The notes: a model not told the origin generated them from the letters alone. A stretch of DNA of 35,382 nt from Oceanospirillaceae bacterium UBA1126 (GCA_002312935.1 DCAT01000192.1:1-35382); one strand, 5' to 3'; counted from the stretch's first letter, positions 8,038 to 17,271 are shown. Made by a program: numbers and translations.

Positions 8038-9755
8038 TGTCGTCGGTGGCACTGACTTATTTGTTAAAATTTCTGCCTTTTCTAAGCTGGGCTAAACACA
8101 CAACCCCAGCTAGTGCTCGGCAAGATGCTATGGCCGGACTTACAGGTGCCATCATCGTTCTTCCTCAGGGCGTCGCTTATGCTTTAATTGCTGGCCTACC
8201 GCCAGAATATGGACTGTATGCTGCAATCGTTCCAGCCATAATTGCTGCTTTATTTGGCTCTTCTTGGCACCTGATCTCTGGCCCAACAGCAGCTCTTTCT
8301 ATTGTCGTTTTTACTACTATTAGCCCTTTAGCCCAAGTGGGTTCGGCAGCTTATATAAGCCTAGTGCTTACCTTAACTCTCATGGCTGGGCTTTTTCAGC
8401 TTATATTATCCCTTGCTCGTATGGGCTCTTTGGTGAATTTTGTATCTCACTCGGTGGTGGTTGGATTCACCTCTGGCGCAGCCGTGGTAATTGCCACTAG
8501 CCAAATAAAAAACGCCCTCGGGCTAAACCTTCAGTCTACTGGTAACTTTATTCTTAACTGGATTGCTGTAGCAGATAACATTATAGCCACACACCTACCC
8601 AGCTTAGCGATTGCAGCCCTTACCTTAGCTACTTTGATTGTAATAAAACGTTGGCGTAGAAAATGGCCCAATATGCTCATTGCTATGGTTGTTGGAAGCG
8701 CTGCCACTCAGGCTTTATTATTAACCTCTTGGTCAGGGGTTAGCGAAATTGCCTTAGTGGGAGAAATCCCGTCACAATTACCCCCTTTATCCACGCCCTT
8801 AATGACTTGGGATTTATTAAGGCAATTGGCGCCAGGTGCTATGGCTTTGGGTTTATTAGGTTTGGTAGAGGCTGTATCGATTGCTCGTTCGGTCGCCACA
8901 CGCTCAGGCCAGCAAATCCATGGTAACCAAGAGTTTATTGGCCAAGCGCTGTCTAACATTCTGGGCAGTTTCTCATCTAGTTATGCCACCTCAGGGTCAT
9001 TTACTCGCACGGGAGTGAACTATGAAGCAGGCGCAACAAGCCCTTTAGCAGCATTATTTGCAGCGGTATTTTTAGCCCTAATCGTGTTACTTTTTGCGCC
9101 CTTAGCCGCTTACATCACCTTACCTAGTATGGCTGCTATTTTATTAATGGTGGCATGGAACCTAATTGATTGGCACCACATAAAAATTATTTATCGTGCG
9201 GGTAAAAACGAAGCTATGGTATTTGGCGTAACCTTTGCTGCTACGCTGTTACTTCCAATGGAATTTGCTATTTATTTGGGTGTGCTTTTGTCATTGGTGT
9301 TGTATTTACGCCGTACATCGCAACCCAACATTACGGCTTTGGCTAGTGGTAGAGGTGCTAAAAAACTAGTAGACGCACAACGTTCTAACCTACCTGAATG
9401 TGACGTTATCAAAATTGTTCGTATTGATGGAGCGCTGTTTTTTGGCGCAGTAGATTATGTACAAACCACATTGATGGCGATACCACAAAAACATGTGCTT
9501 ATTGTTGCTAGTGGCATTAATTTTATAGATTTAGCGGGCACAGAGTTGTTAGCCAACGAAGCTAAACGGCTAGCTGCCAAAGGTGGAGGTTTATACCTTT
9601 GTAATGTTAACGGCCGGGTGATTAAGCCGATTATTCGTAACGGACATTTAAGCACTATAGGTAAGCGTCACATTTTCGCTACCAAGGCTCTAGCGCTAAG
9701 CACTATTGACGCTAAGTTGAGTGACCATAGCTGCGCTGGCTGTGAGAACCGCTAA
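8037..9755 (+). CDS. SulP family anion transporter with STAS domain
   Basis: Inner-membrane SLC26/SulP anion transporter, a family that moves sulfate, bicarbonate or related anions. The 572-residue protein has a hydrophobic core of roughly 30-420, with the SulP motif region around 43-90 (LPQGVAYALIAGLPPEYGLY, then GPTAALS) and a conserved SFTRTGVNYEAGA segment near 325. A cytoplasmic STAS domain follows (about 445-550). The last eleven residues include CAGC, a CxxC tail that I do not recognise from the family. Substrate cannot be read from sequence; a bicarbonate role would be guesswork. The ATG lies at the edge of a 17-bp dyad. A bidirectional terminator follows. Confidence 0.9.
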   Translation: MSSVALTYLLKFLPFLSWAKHTTPASARQDAMAGLTGAIIVLPQGVAYALIAGLPPEYGLYAAIVPAIIAALFGSSWHLISGPTAALSIVVFTTISPLAQVGSAAYISLVLTLTLMAGLFQLILSLARMGSLVNFVSHSVVVGFTSGAAVVIATSQIKNALGLNLQSTGNFILNWIAVADNIIATHLPSLAIAALTLATLIVIKRWRRKWPNMLIAMVVGSAATQALLLTSWSGVSEIALVGEIPSQLPPLSTPLMTWDLLRQLAPGAMALGLLGLVEAVSIARSVATRSGQQIHGNQEFIGQALSNILGSFSSSYATSGSFTRTGVNYEAGATSPLAALFAAVFLALIVLLFAPLAAYITLPSMAAILLMVAWNLIDWHHIKIIYRAGKNEAMVFGVTFAATLLLPMEFAIYLGVLLSLVLYLRRTSQPNITALASGRGAKKLVDAQRSNLPECDVIKIVRIDGALFFGAVDYVQTTLMAIPQKHVLIVASGINFIDLAGTELLANEAKRLAAKGGGLYLCNVNGRVIKPIIRNGHLSTIGKRHIFATKALALSTIDAKLSDHSCAGCENR

Positions 9756-9781
9756 CGAATAAAAGCGAATATTGAGGCACT

Positions 9782-9817
9782 AAAAAACCTGCGCTGGGTA
9801 ACCAGGGCAGGTTTTTT
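9782..9817. terminator. bidirectional terminator between sulP and rpmE
   Basis: AAAAAACCTG pairs with CAGGTTTTTT, with an inner CTGG/CCAG stem and a GTAA loop. It has A- and T-runs on both sides, so it works on both strands and separates two convergent genes. Confidence 0.85.
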
Positions 9818-9841
9818 AATTTGTGCTTAACGCTATGCCAG

Positions 9842-10054
9842 TTACTTACTAGCTCGGCTACCAAAGCGCTTGTTGAAGCGATCGATACGGCCGCCAACAT
9901 CAATATTTTTCTGCTTGCCAGTATAGAACGGGTGGCAGGCTGAACATGTGTCAATGTGCATGTCTTTGCATAGCGTAGAACGGGTTTCTACAACATTGCC
10001 ACAAGAACACGTCGCTTTAATAGCTTCGTACTTAGGATGGATATCTTTTTGCAT
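9842..10054 (-). CDS. rpmE: 50S ribosomal protein L31
   Basis: Zinc-binding type of L31, a large-subunit protein at the central protuberance bridging to the small subunit. The 70-residue product starting at MQKDIHPKYEAI has the Cys pairs C16-x-C18 and C37-x-x-C40 (CSC and CSAC), then the conserved HPFYTGKQ and GRIDRFNKRFG segments. The start is set by homology to known L31 proteins; an in-frame start 51 bases further upstream is rejected because it adds residues without family counterpart. TGAGGTT upstream is a plausible ribosome binding site. It shares a terminator with the convergent sulP. Confidence 0.96.
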   Translation of the reverse strand: MQKDIHPKYEAIKATCSCGNVVETRSTLCKDMHIDTCSACHPFYTGKQKNIDVGGRIDRFNKRFGSRASK

Positions 10055-10115
10055 GGGGAATAACCTCAGGGTTATGGCGCCGCCACTTGATCTATTGCCA
10101 AGCACCGCACCGAAC

Positions 10116-10150
10116 AGAGACCTTTATAAAGTCTCTTTCAAATTAGCCAA
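10116..10150 (-). promoter_or_regulatory. candidate rpmE promoter with dyad over the -10
   Basis: On the minus strand TTGGCT (10145-10150), a 16-base spacer and TATAAA (10123-10128) form a reasonable sigma-70 promoter about 60 bases ahead of the rpmE start. A near-perfect palindrome covers the -10: AGAGAC and GTCTCT flank TTTATAAA, with one extra C (10116-10136). It could be an operator or an accident of sequence. Confidence 0.4.
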
Positions 10151-10324
10151 CCGACAACCGGCAGGCCCTAAAAATAGAGGCGAAATTTTACCAGACGCCT
10201 GAAGATAAGCAAGCCTTTTTGACAACCCAAACTTTACAATTAACCAAATGAGCAGTTTATCTTTGTAAACACCACAAACAAAGGCACTTTGGTGTAGGAT
10301 AACCCCCTAACTCAATTGCCTTAA

Positions 10325-12535
10325 ATGTTCTATTTTCCAGTGCCTATGTATCTAAAAATTGCCCTCGCCACTGGTCTACGCCAAGAGTTTACTTATTTAG
10401 CGCCAGACACAACAAAAGACTCTTGTTTACCGACAATTGGCTTACGTGTCCATGTAGCCTTAGGTCGTAGCCAAAGAGTGGGGCTTATTGTGGGCATAAG
10501 CCAGACCACAGACGTAGACCTTAGTAAACTTAAACCTATTATTGAACTATTAGATAACACACCACTATTGCCCGAAGACCTTTGGCAGCTTGGGCTATGG
10601 GCAGCTGAGTATTACCAACACCCAGTAGGTGACGCACTTATGCACCTACTACCTGCTAAACTGCGCCAACCCATACCTAATCAACTCATCCAACTCAATT
10701 GGCAGGTCGCTGATATAGAGGCAGAGTTTGGCAGGGCAAAAAAACAACAACTCCTTTGGCAACAAATTAGCACCTTGGCGCCCGTGTTCAATCTTAGTCA
10801 GCTCCAAACTATAGGCATAAAACCTAGCCAACTAAAGCCTTTTTTAGACAAAAAATGGCTCACTACCAGCTACCCTAAACCTCAAGGTGTAACTTTGAAA
10901 CTGGCTGAACAAGGCCTGGTTCTTAACGCAGAACAAACACATATTGTTGAACACTTAGCTAAGGTAAAGGGTGTATTCAGCTGCAACCTATTAAATGGTG
11001 TTACCGGCAGCGGCAAGACTGAAGTCTATTTTCATGCCATTGCAGAGCAATTGCAGGCAGGTAAACGCACCCTGTTGTTGGTTCCCGAAATAGGCCTTAC
11101 ACCACAGCTACTGCAGCGACTTAAACAACGCTTTAACAACCGAGTATTGGCCCTTCACTCGGGCCTTACAGAACATCAGAGACTTAACGCTTGGCAACAA
11201 GCAGGGCTTGGGCAGGCTGATATTATAATAGGCACACGGTCTGCTTTATTTACCCCGATACCAGACCTAGGCCTTATCATCATTGATGAAGAACACGATC
11301 AAGCTTATAAGCAGCAAGAAGGTTTTCGCTACCATGGCCGAGACTTAGCAATAAAGCGTGCTGCCGACGCTAAAATTCCAATACTATTAGGCTCAGCCAC
11401 ACCCTCATTAGAGAGTTTGGCAAATGTGGCACGGGGGCGGTTTAGCCAATGGCTATTAACCCAGAGGGCAGGAAAGGCAAGTAGCCAAGGTTACGAGGTG
11501 ATTGATCTACGCAACCAACCACAACAGGCTGGTATCTCTGAACAGCTGCAGGCAATGGTTCAAATCCAGCTGGATTTAGGCCATCAAGTTTTGCTAATGC
11601 TCAACAGACGGGGCTTTGCCCCTAGCCTGCAATGCCAGGCTTGTGGTGCAACCGCACAATGCCCAGCCTGCGATGCCAGCATGACTTTACACCGTCGGCC
11701 CCCAAGGCTGCATTGCCACCACTGTGAGCATCAACAACCTGTGCACCTAAATTGCCCACAGTGCCAGAGCGAACAGCTAAAACCCTTAGGCCAAGGCACC
11801 GAACGAACAGAAGAACAACTAAACACGCTCTTTCCTAACACCCCAGTTCATCGTATAGATCGTGATACTACCCGTAAAAAAGGTAGTTTAGAGACTATGT
11901 TAGAGCAAGTACATCTTGGCCAACCGTGCTTATTGGTGGGCACACAAATGCTGGCTAAGGGTCACCATTTCCCTAACGTTACTTTAGCAGCTATTTTAGA
12001 TGCTGACGCCAGCCTGTTTAGCAGTGATTTTCGTGGCCCAGAAAAACTAGCACAGCTGTTAGTGCAGACTGCTGGCCGTGCTGGCCGTGCTCAGATACCG
12101 GGCACAGCAGTGATTCAAACGTATCAAGCAGACCACCCCACTATTAACATTTTAGTTAATAAAGGGTACAACGCCTTTGCTCAGCAAGAGCTCACTAGTC
12201 GCCAGCGAAGCGGCTTGCCTCCTACTGGCCACATGGCTTTATTTCATGCCCAAGCCAAAGATGCAGCGCAGGCCTTTACCCTGCTAAACTGGTTAGGGCA
12301 ACAGGTACAAAACCCAGTACTGCAGCCACTCACTAAGTCCTTACTCATGTTTGGCCCTATGCCTGCTTTTATGGCTCGCAGAGCGCACTATTATCGTGCC
12401 CAATTACAACTTCAGCACCCAAATCGTAAACAATTACAGCAATTATTACAGCAATTATGCCACTTATTAGATCAACATCCAGCAGCCCGTAAAATACGCT
12501 GGAGTCTAGACATAGACCCGCAAGAACTGGGATAA
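10325..12535 (+). CDS. priA: primosomal protein N' (replication restart helicase PriA)
   Basis: Superfamily 2 DNA helicase that recognises stalled forks and loads the primosome. The 736-residue protein has an N-terminal 3'-DNA-binding domain (about 1-110), the helicase core with Walker A GVTGSGKT at 225-232 and DEEH box IIDEEHDQAYK, and a zinc-binding insertion with eight cysteines in four C-x-x-C pairs (CQAC, CPAC, CHHC, CPQC) between about 438 and 484. Helicase motifs V and VI (GTQMLAKGHHFPNVTL, VQTAGRAGRA) follow. The start codon could also be the ATG seven codons later; the first has no clear ribosome binding site. Confidence 0.97.
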   Translation: MFYFPVPMYLKIALATGLRQEFTYLAPDTTKDSCLPTIGLRVHVALGRSQRVGLIVGISQTTDVDLSKLKPIIELLDNTPLLPEDLWQLGLWAAEYYQHPVGDALMHLLPAKLRQPIPNQLIQLNWQVADIEAEFGRAKKQQLLWQQISTLAPVFNLSQLQTIGIKPSQLKPFLDKKWLTTSYPKPQGVTLKLAEQGLVLNAEQTHIVEHLAKVKGVFSCNLLNGVTGSGKTEVYFHAIAEQLQAGKRTLLLVPEIGLTPQLLQRLKQRFNNRVLALHSGLTEHQRLNAWQQAGLGQADIIIGTRSALFTPIPDLGLIIIDEEHDQAYKQQEGFRYHGRDLAIKRAADAKIPILLGSATPSLESLANVARGRFSQWLLTQRAGKASSQGYEVIDLRNQPQQAGISEQLQAMVQIQLDLGHQVLLMLNRRGFAPSLQCQACGATAQCPACDASMTLHRRPPRLHCHHCEHQQPVHLNCPQCQSEQLKPLGQGTERTEEQLNTLFPNTPVHRIDRDTTRKKGSLETMLEQVHLGQPCLLVGTQMLAKGHHFPNVTLAAILDADASLFSSDFRGPEKLAQLLVQTAGRAGRAQIPGTAVIQTYQADHPTINILVNKGYNAFAQQELTSRQRSGLPPTGHMALFHAQAKDAAQAFTLLNWLGQQVQNPVLQPLTKSLLMFGPMPAFMARRAHYYRAQLQLQHPNRKQLQQLLQQLCHLLDQHPAARKIRWSLDIDPQELG

Positions 12536-12564
12536 TTACCACTAATCCACACCGAGTTGTTAGG

Positions 12565-12580
12565 GCCTCATTTTTGAGGC
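12565..12580 (+). other. short hairpin in the priA-argS gap
   Basis: GCCTCA and TGAGGC pair around a TTTT loop. No T-run follows on either strand, so it is not a standard intrinsic terminator. It may shape the argS leader, which lacks an obvious Shine-Dalgarno sequence. Confidence 0.4.
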
Positions 12581-12614
12581 TGCACTTAAACCTTTTAGAA
12601 GCCTATACGCCACC

Positions 12615-14372
12615 ATGAAGCAACACATTGCAGACCTTATCCAACAAGCTATCGATGCCCTTAAAACCGCAGGTGAGTTTGACGCTGATCTAGTCGCTAA
12701 CATCCAAATCGACAATACCCGCGACAAGCAACATGGAGATCTTGCGTGCAACGTCGCTCTAACTTTGGCTAAAGTTGCACGCCGCAAACCGCGTGACATT
12801 GCTGAACTAATTTGTAGCCAATTGCCTGCATCAAAATCGGTCACTAAAACACAAATTGCAGGCCCAGGTTTCATCAATTTTTTTATCAGCCAAGATGCCA
12901 CTCAGGCTATCATCGGTAAAGTGCTTACAGACGCCGATCGGTTTGGCCGCAATAACAGTGGTGCTGGCCATAAAGTGCAAGTTGAATTTGTATCTGCCAA
13001 CCCTACAGGGCCCCTGCACGTTGGCCATGGCCGCGGTGCAGCATACGGTGCTAGTGTGTCTAATTTGCTGGAAGCCTCAGGCTATGATGTAGAAAGGGAA
13101 TATTACGTTAACGATGCGGGCCGCCAAATGAACATTTTGGCTGCAAGTGTGTGGTTGCGTTATTTACAACAAGCTGGGGAAGAGATCACCTTCCCCAGTA
13201 ATGGCTATCAAGGTGCTTATGTTAACGATATCGCCAAACTCCTCCACACACAGGTAGGTGGCCGCCTCAAGCACAGCGCACCTGAGGTAATGGGCACGCT
13301 GCATGCAGATGCTCCAGAAGGTGACAAAGAGAAGCACATTGATGATTTGATTGAGCGGGCTCAAAGTTTGCTGGGACAAGCTGACTATAGCTTAGTATTT
13401 AATGCTGGCCTTAACTCTATTCGTGATGACATTAAGCAAGATTTGCACGGCTTTGGTGTGGACTTCCAGCACTGGTTTTCTGAACGCAGCCTGGATCAGG
13501 GTGACCAAATTAACCGCGCCATTGCTAAACTACAAGAGCAAGGGCATGTCTATGAAGACGGTGGGGCCTTATGGTTCCGCTCTACAGCCTTTGGTGATGA
13601 CAAAGACCGTGTAGTGAAGCGTGACAACGGCCAAACTACCTACTTTGCATCTGACATCGCCTATCATTTAAACAAGTTTGAGCGTGGCATGGATACAGTT
13701 ATTAACGTGTGGGGCGCAGATCACCACGGTTACATCACTCGAGTGAAGGCTGCACTGCAAGCCCTAGGCATAGACCCAGAACGCTTAGTGGTAAAGTTGG
13801 TTCAGTTTGCTATTTTGTATCGCGGCAACGAACGAGTGCCCATGTCTACCCGCAGTGGTTCTTTTGTCACCTTACGCGAACTTCGAGAAGAAGTAGGCAA
13901 AGACGCCTCACGGTTTTTCTATGTTACCCGCAAAGCAGAGCAACATATGGATTTTGACTTAGAGCTTGCTAAGTCAGAGAGCAAAGACAACCCCGTGTAT
14001 TATATTCAGTATGCTCACGCGCGCATTTGCACCCTCATTAGAAAGCTTGCAGAACAGAACATGGCTTGGGATTCAGTTATGGGGCTTGAGCAACTTGAAA
14101 AGCTAAGTGAACCTGCAGAAATCAGCCTAATGCAGCAAATACAACTGTATCCAGAAGTGATAGCGCACGCAGCTAATAATCATGAGCCCCATCAAGTGGC
14201 TCATTACCTTAAAGATTTAGCTGGCCATTTTCACAGTTACTATAATGCCCACAGAATGGTTATTGATGACGTTCAGTTACGTAACGCCCGCATGTGTCTG
14301 TGTATGGCTGCACGCCAAGTGATGGCCAATGGTTTAACCCTTTTAGGTGTTGACGCACCAGAGCATATGTAA
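12615..14372 (+). CDS. argS: arginyl-tRNA synthetase
   Basis: Class I aminoacyl-tRNA synthetase that charges tRNA-Arg. The 585-residue protein has the N-terminal ArgS additional domain (about 1-90), the HIGH-type motif HVGHGRG within FVSANPTGPLHVGH near 125-140, a class I core including WGADHHGYITRVKAA, an MSTRSG segment in the place of KMSKS near 413, and the C-terminal DALR anticodon-binding domain containing YAHARICTL. Length and motif order match bacterial ArgS. It is followed after only two bases by the SPOR-domain gene, so the two are likely cotranscribed, as in Pseudomonas-type genomes. Confidence 0.97.
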   Translation: MKQHIADLIQQAIDALKTAGEFDADLVANIQIDNTRDKQHGDLACNVALTLAKVARRKPRDIAELICSQLPASKSVTKTQIAGPGFINFFISQDATQAIIGKVLTDADRFGRNNSGAGHKVQVEFVSANPTGPLHVGHGRGAAYGASVSNLLEASGYDVEREYYVNDAGRQMNILAASVWLRYLQQAGEEITFPSNGYQGAYVNDIAKLLHTQVGGRLKHSAPEVMGTLHADAPEGDKEKHIDDLIERAQSLLGQADYSLVFNAGLNSIRDDIKQDLHGFGVDFQHWFSERSLDQGDQINRAIAKLQEQGHVYEDGGALWFRSTAFGDDKDRVVKRDNGQTTYFASDIAYHLNKFERGMDTVINVWGADHHGYITRVKAALQALGIDPERLVVKLVQFAILYRGNERVPMSTRSGSFVTLRELREEVGKDASRFFYVTRKAEQHMDFDLELAKSESKDNPVYYIQYAHARICTLIRKLAEQNMAWDSVMGLEQLEKLSEPAEISLMQQIQLYPEVIAHAANNHEPHQVAHYLKDLAGHFHSYYNAHRMVIDDVQLRNARMCLCMAARQVMANGLTLLGVDAPEHM

Positions 14373-14374
14373 TC

Positions 14375-14965
14375 GTGGCACCACACGATTACGCTAAGCG
14401 CAAACCTAAAAAGCAACGTAAGCCTGCCGTTTCTCGGTGGGTTATGTTTGTCACGTTAGTGGTGAGCACAGCCTTTTTGGCCACACTTTTAATGCTTTCA
14501 CAACAGCCAGATGATACTAAGGCTAGCACCGTGGTAGCTGAAAAAACAAACCCCACTGAGGTGGTTAAACTCGTGCCTAAGAACAAAGGCATGGCTGCCA
14601 ACAAAAAAGGTGTGAGTAAGCAAAAAGACAACTTTGACTTTTACACTTTACTCCCAGACAGTGAAGTGACCCCCACGCAGGTGGATGCTTATATCTCCAC
14701 ACCTAAGGACCCTAAGAAGAAGACTAACACCTTACTACAGGCGGGGTCTTTTCGTAAAATGACAGATGCAAACCGCCTTAGAGCTAGGCTAGTCCTACTT
14801 AATATGGACAATGTTGTGGCTGAGAAAACGGTTTCGAGCAGTGGGTCAGTATGGTTCCGTGTTCGTATTGGACCATTTAGTAACCGTTCAACTCTGAATA
14901 AAGCGGAAGATATTCTCGCCCAGCAGGGCATTGAATCAATTCGAATCAACAAAAGCGCTAACTAA
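14375..14965 (+). CDS. SPOR domain cell-division protein, FtsN-like
   Basis: The 196-residue protein has a basic cytoplasmic N-terminus (AKRKPKKQRKP), one transmembrane helix around 22-41, a low-complexity periplasmic linker and a C-terminal SPOR domain (about 112-190; TLLQAGSFRKMTDANRLRARL, then VRIGPFSNRSTLNKAEDIL). SPOR domains bind denuded septal glycan strands. Topology, length and the argS-SPOR-hslVU neighbourhood match the FtsN of gammaproteobacteria, although FtsN itself is poorly conserved outside SPOR. The start is GTG, two bases after the argS stop. It may therefore link to the FtsEX and EnvC genes elsewhere in this window. Confidence 0.85.
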   Translation: MAPHDYAKRKPKKQRKPAVSRWVMFVTLVVSTAFLATLLMLSQQPDDTKASTVVAEKTNPTEVVKLVPKNKGMAANKKGVSKQKDNFDFYTLLPDSEVTPTQVDAYISTPKDPKKKTNTLLQAGSFRKMTDANRLRARLVLLNMDNVVAEKTVSSSGSVWFRVRIGPFSNRSTLNKAEDILAQQGIESIRINKSAN

Positions 14966-14987
14966 TCGTCTGTTAAGTGTTTTTGCG

Positions 14988-15013
14988 CTTGAATTTTAGC
15001 GTCTCGACCCCAT
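14988..15013 (+). promoter_or_regulatory. sigma-32 (heat-shock) promoter for hslVU
   Basis: CTTGAA (14988-14993), a 14-base spacer and CCCCAT (15008-15013, followed by TTT) match the sigma-32 consensus CTTGAA-N13-17-CCCCATNT at every defined base. It lies about 70 bases ahead of the hslV ATG. hslVU is a classic RpoH regulon member and RpoH is encoded in the same window. Confidence 0.85.
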
Positions 15014-15080
15014 TTTAAAAGGATCGCACTATGCACGCAATGGCACATAGCCCATGGCTGCAGCCAATTAGGGATGAAAG

Positions 15081-15623
15081 ATGACCACCATAGTATCAGT
15101 ACGTCGCGGCAATCAAGTTGTATTGGGTGGCGACGGCCAAGTTTCATTAGGCAATACCGTAATGAAAGGTAATGCTCGCAAAGTGCGCCGTCTATATCAT
15201 GACAAAGTCATTGCAGGATTTGCTGGCGGTACCGCTGATGCTTTTACTCTATTTGAACGCTTTGAAAGCCAATTAGAAAAACACCATGGCCAACTCGTAA
15301 GGTCTGCTGTAGAACTCGCCAAAGAATGGCGCAGTGATCGTGCTTTACGCCGACTAGAAGCCATGTTGGTGGTTGCTAATGAAGAAGCCTCCCTTATTAT
15401 CAGCGGCACTGGCGATGTGATAGAGCCAGAACACGGCCTTATTGCCATTGGGTCTGGTGGCAACTTTGCGCAAGCAGCAGCATTGGCTCTGCTAGACAAC
15501 ACCGAGCTGTCCGCTCAAGACATTGTTAGTAAAAGCCTTAATATTGCCGCCAGTATTTGTGTATTTACCAATCATCAAACGACCATCGAAACCATTGACC
15601 TAACTGCTCAAACTAAGAAATAA
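15081..15623 (+). CDS. hslV: ATP-dependent protease subunit HslV (ClpQ)
   Basis: Proteolytic core of the HslVU protease, a cytoplasmic double hexamer related to proteasome beta subunits. The 180-residue protein starts M-TTIVSVRRG: removal of Met exposes the N-terminal catalytic threonine. The GGDGQVSLGNTVMKGNARKVRR segment and GFAGGTADAFTLFERFE follow the family closely. A GATGAAAG ribosome binding site precedes the ATG. It is followed nine bases later by hslU and is preceded by a strong sigma-32 promoter, so heat induction is expected. Confidence 0.98.
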   Translation: MTTIVSVRRGNQVVLGGDGQVSLGNTVMKGNARKVRRLYHDKVIAGFAGGTADAFTLFERFESQLEKHHGQLVRSAVELAKEWRSDRALRRLEAMLVVANEEASLIISGTGDVIEPEHGLIAIGSGGNFAQAAALALLDNTELSAQDIVSKSLNIAASICVFTNHQTTIETIDLTAQTKK

Positions 15624-15632
15624 GGCTGAACC

Positions 15633-16958
15633 ATGTCTCAACTGACTCCTGCTGAAATCGTCAGCCAACTCGACAACCATATTATTGGCCAAGACGCTGC
15701 TAAACGCGCTGTGGCTATTGCCCTGCGAAACCGCTGGCGCCGGATGCAACTCGAGCCTGACATGCGGTCGGAAATTGCACCCAAGAACATTATGATGATC
15801 GGCCCCACTGGTGTTGGTAAAACCGAGATTGCTCGCCGTTTAGCTAAGCTGTCTCATGCCCCTTTTATAAAAATTGAAGCAACAAAATTTACTGAAGTGG
15901 GCTATGTAGGCCGCGACGTAGAATCTATTATTCGCGACCTCATGGAAACGGCTATGAAGATGCTGCGTGAAGAGGCTATTACCAAAGTAGCCAACCAAGC
16001 TGCAGACCGTGCAGAAGATCGTATTTTAGATGTGTTGCTGCCCCCTGCCCGTGGCGAAAATGACACGGCTATCACTAAAGAGTCTGGCACCCGTCAAGTG
16101 TTTCGCAAGAAGCTAAGAGAAGGCCTACTAAACGACAAAGAGATAGATATCGAAGTTTCTAATGCTCCTGTTGGGGTTGAAATAATGGCACCTCCTGGCA
16201 TGGAAGACATGACCAACCAGCTGCAAGGCTTGTTTGCCAATATGGGTAAAGACAAAAAACAAACCAAAAAAATGAACATTGCAGACGCCCTAAAGCAACT
16301 TCAAGACGAAGAAGCTGCAGGTCTGGTTAAGGAAGAAGACCTTAAACAACAAGCGTTAGAAGCTGTAGAGCAAAATGGCATTGTGTTTCTAGATGAAATC
16401 GACAAAATTGCCAAAAGACAAGAAGGTGGTAGTGGTGATGTGTCTCGTGAAGGTGTGCAGCGTGATTTGTTGCCACTTATTGAAGGATGTACCGTAACCA
16501 CAAAATACGGCATGGTAAAGACAGATCATATCTTGTTTATTACTTCAGGCGCATTTCATGTTGCAAAGCCCTCAGACCTTATTCCAGAGTTGCAAGGCCG
16601 CTTGCCTATTCGGGTAGAGTTAAATGCCCTTCGGCCAGAAGATTTTGCTCGCATTCTTACCGAACCCAACTATTCACTCACGCAGCAGTATAAAGCCCTA
16701 TTGAGTGTAGAGGGGGTTGATTTAGAATTTAGTGAAGATGGCGTCAAGCGCATAGCAGAGCTTGCCTATGAGGTAAACGAAAGTACTGAGAACATTGGTG
16801 CCCGGCGCCTACATACACTGCTAGAGCGCCTGCTAGAAGACCTATCGTTTACGGCTAACCAGGCTTCAGGCGCGAAAGTTGTTATTAACCAAACCTATGT
16901 TGACAAAAACCTACAAGATCTGGTGAAAGACCAAGATTTAAGCCGCTACATATTGTAA
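15633..16958 (+). CDS. hslU: HslU ATPase (ClpY) of the HslVU protease
   Basis: AAA+ unfoldase that feeds substrates into HslV. The 441-residue protein has Walker A GPTGVGKT at 57-64, the pore motif region GYVGRDVESIIRDL near 90, the HslU-specific I domain (about 110-240), Walker B IVFLDEIDKIAKR near 250, and sensor regions ending in the C-terminal LSRYIL, the tail that inserts into HslV. Length matches the family. The AAGG ahead of the ATG serves as ribosome binding site. No convincing terminator follows before the convergent small gene. Confidence 0.98.
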   Translation: MSQLTPAEIVSQLDNHIIGQDAAKRAVAIALRNRWRRMQLEPDMRSEIAPKNIMMIGPTGVGKTEIARRLAKLSHAPFIKIEATKFTEVGYVGRDVESIIRDLMETAMKMLREEAITKVANQAADRAEDRILDVLLPPARGENDTAITKESGTRQVFRKKLREGLLNDKEIDIEVSNAPVGVEIMAPPGMEDMTNQLQGLFANMGKDKKQTKKMNIADALKQLQDEEAAGLVKEEDLKQQALEAVEQNGIVFLDEIDKIAKRQEGGSGDVSREGVQRDLLPLIEGCTVTTKYGMVKTDHILFITSGAFHVAKPSDLIPELQGRLPIRVELNALRPEDFARILTEPNYSLTQQYKALLSVEGVDLEFSEDGVKRIAELAYEVNESTENIGARRLHTLLERLLEDLSFTANQASGAKVVINQTYVDKNLQDLVKDQDLSRYIL

Positions 16959-16995
16959 CTTGTTTCGCCCAACGGCCAACACAATACTAAAAAGC

Positions 16996-17271
16996 TTAAC
17001 CCAAGCAGCGTGCTAGCTGCTTGTTAACCTCTGCTTCAATTTGACTCTTCATAGGTGTTAACATCATGCCAAGGGTTAGTTCAACGTCTACTACCCCTTC
17101 GGTCAACACCATCGAGCCTTTTATTCCCTGACGCTCAAGTGTCAATACGTCTGCCTGCCAGGAGCTTTTTACACCCAGTTTTGTCCCTAGCTTGGTCGCA
17201 AGGGTTTGCACGGCTTCACGGGCTTGGGTCATTGAATGTTGATGGGGGTACGAGACTTGTATACTGGCCAT
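16996..17271 (-). CDS. polyhydroxyalkanoic acid system family protein
   Basis: The 91-residue protein matches the small family annotated as polyhydroxyalkanoic acid system (PHA granule region) proteins: an N-terminal IQVSYPHQHSMTQAREAVQTLA helix segment, a middle beta region (VLTLERQGIKGSMVLTEGVVDVELTLG) and a C-terminal amphipathic helix (MKSQIEAEVNKQLARCLG). The family is common next to hslVU or PHA synthesis genes in Pseudomonas relatives, and its biochemical role is not established. No phaC or phasin gene is present here. The ribosome binding site is poor. A minus-strand TATAAT at 17326-17331 could be its -10. Confidence 0.8.
   Translation of the reverse strand: MASIQVSYPHQHSMTQAREAVQTLATKLGTKLGVKSSWQADVLTLERQGIKGSMVLTEGVVDVELTLGMMLTPMKSQIEAEVNKQLARCLG

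Noticed and set aside
9948..10202. 84-codon plus-strand open frame over the rpmE start region
   Set aside because: It is antisense to L31, has no ribosome binding site and its sequence resembles no protein.
12565..12580. priA terminator
   Set aside because: The hairpin is good but no T-run follows on either strand.
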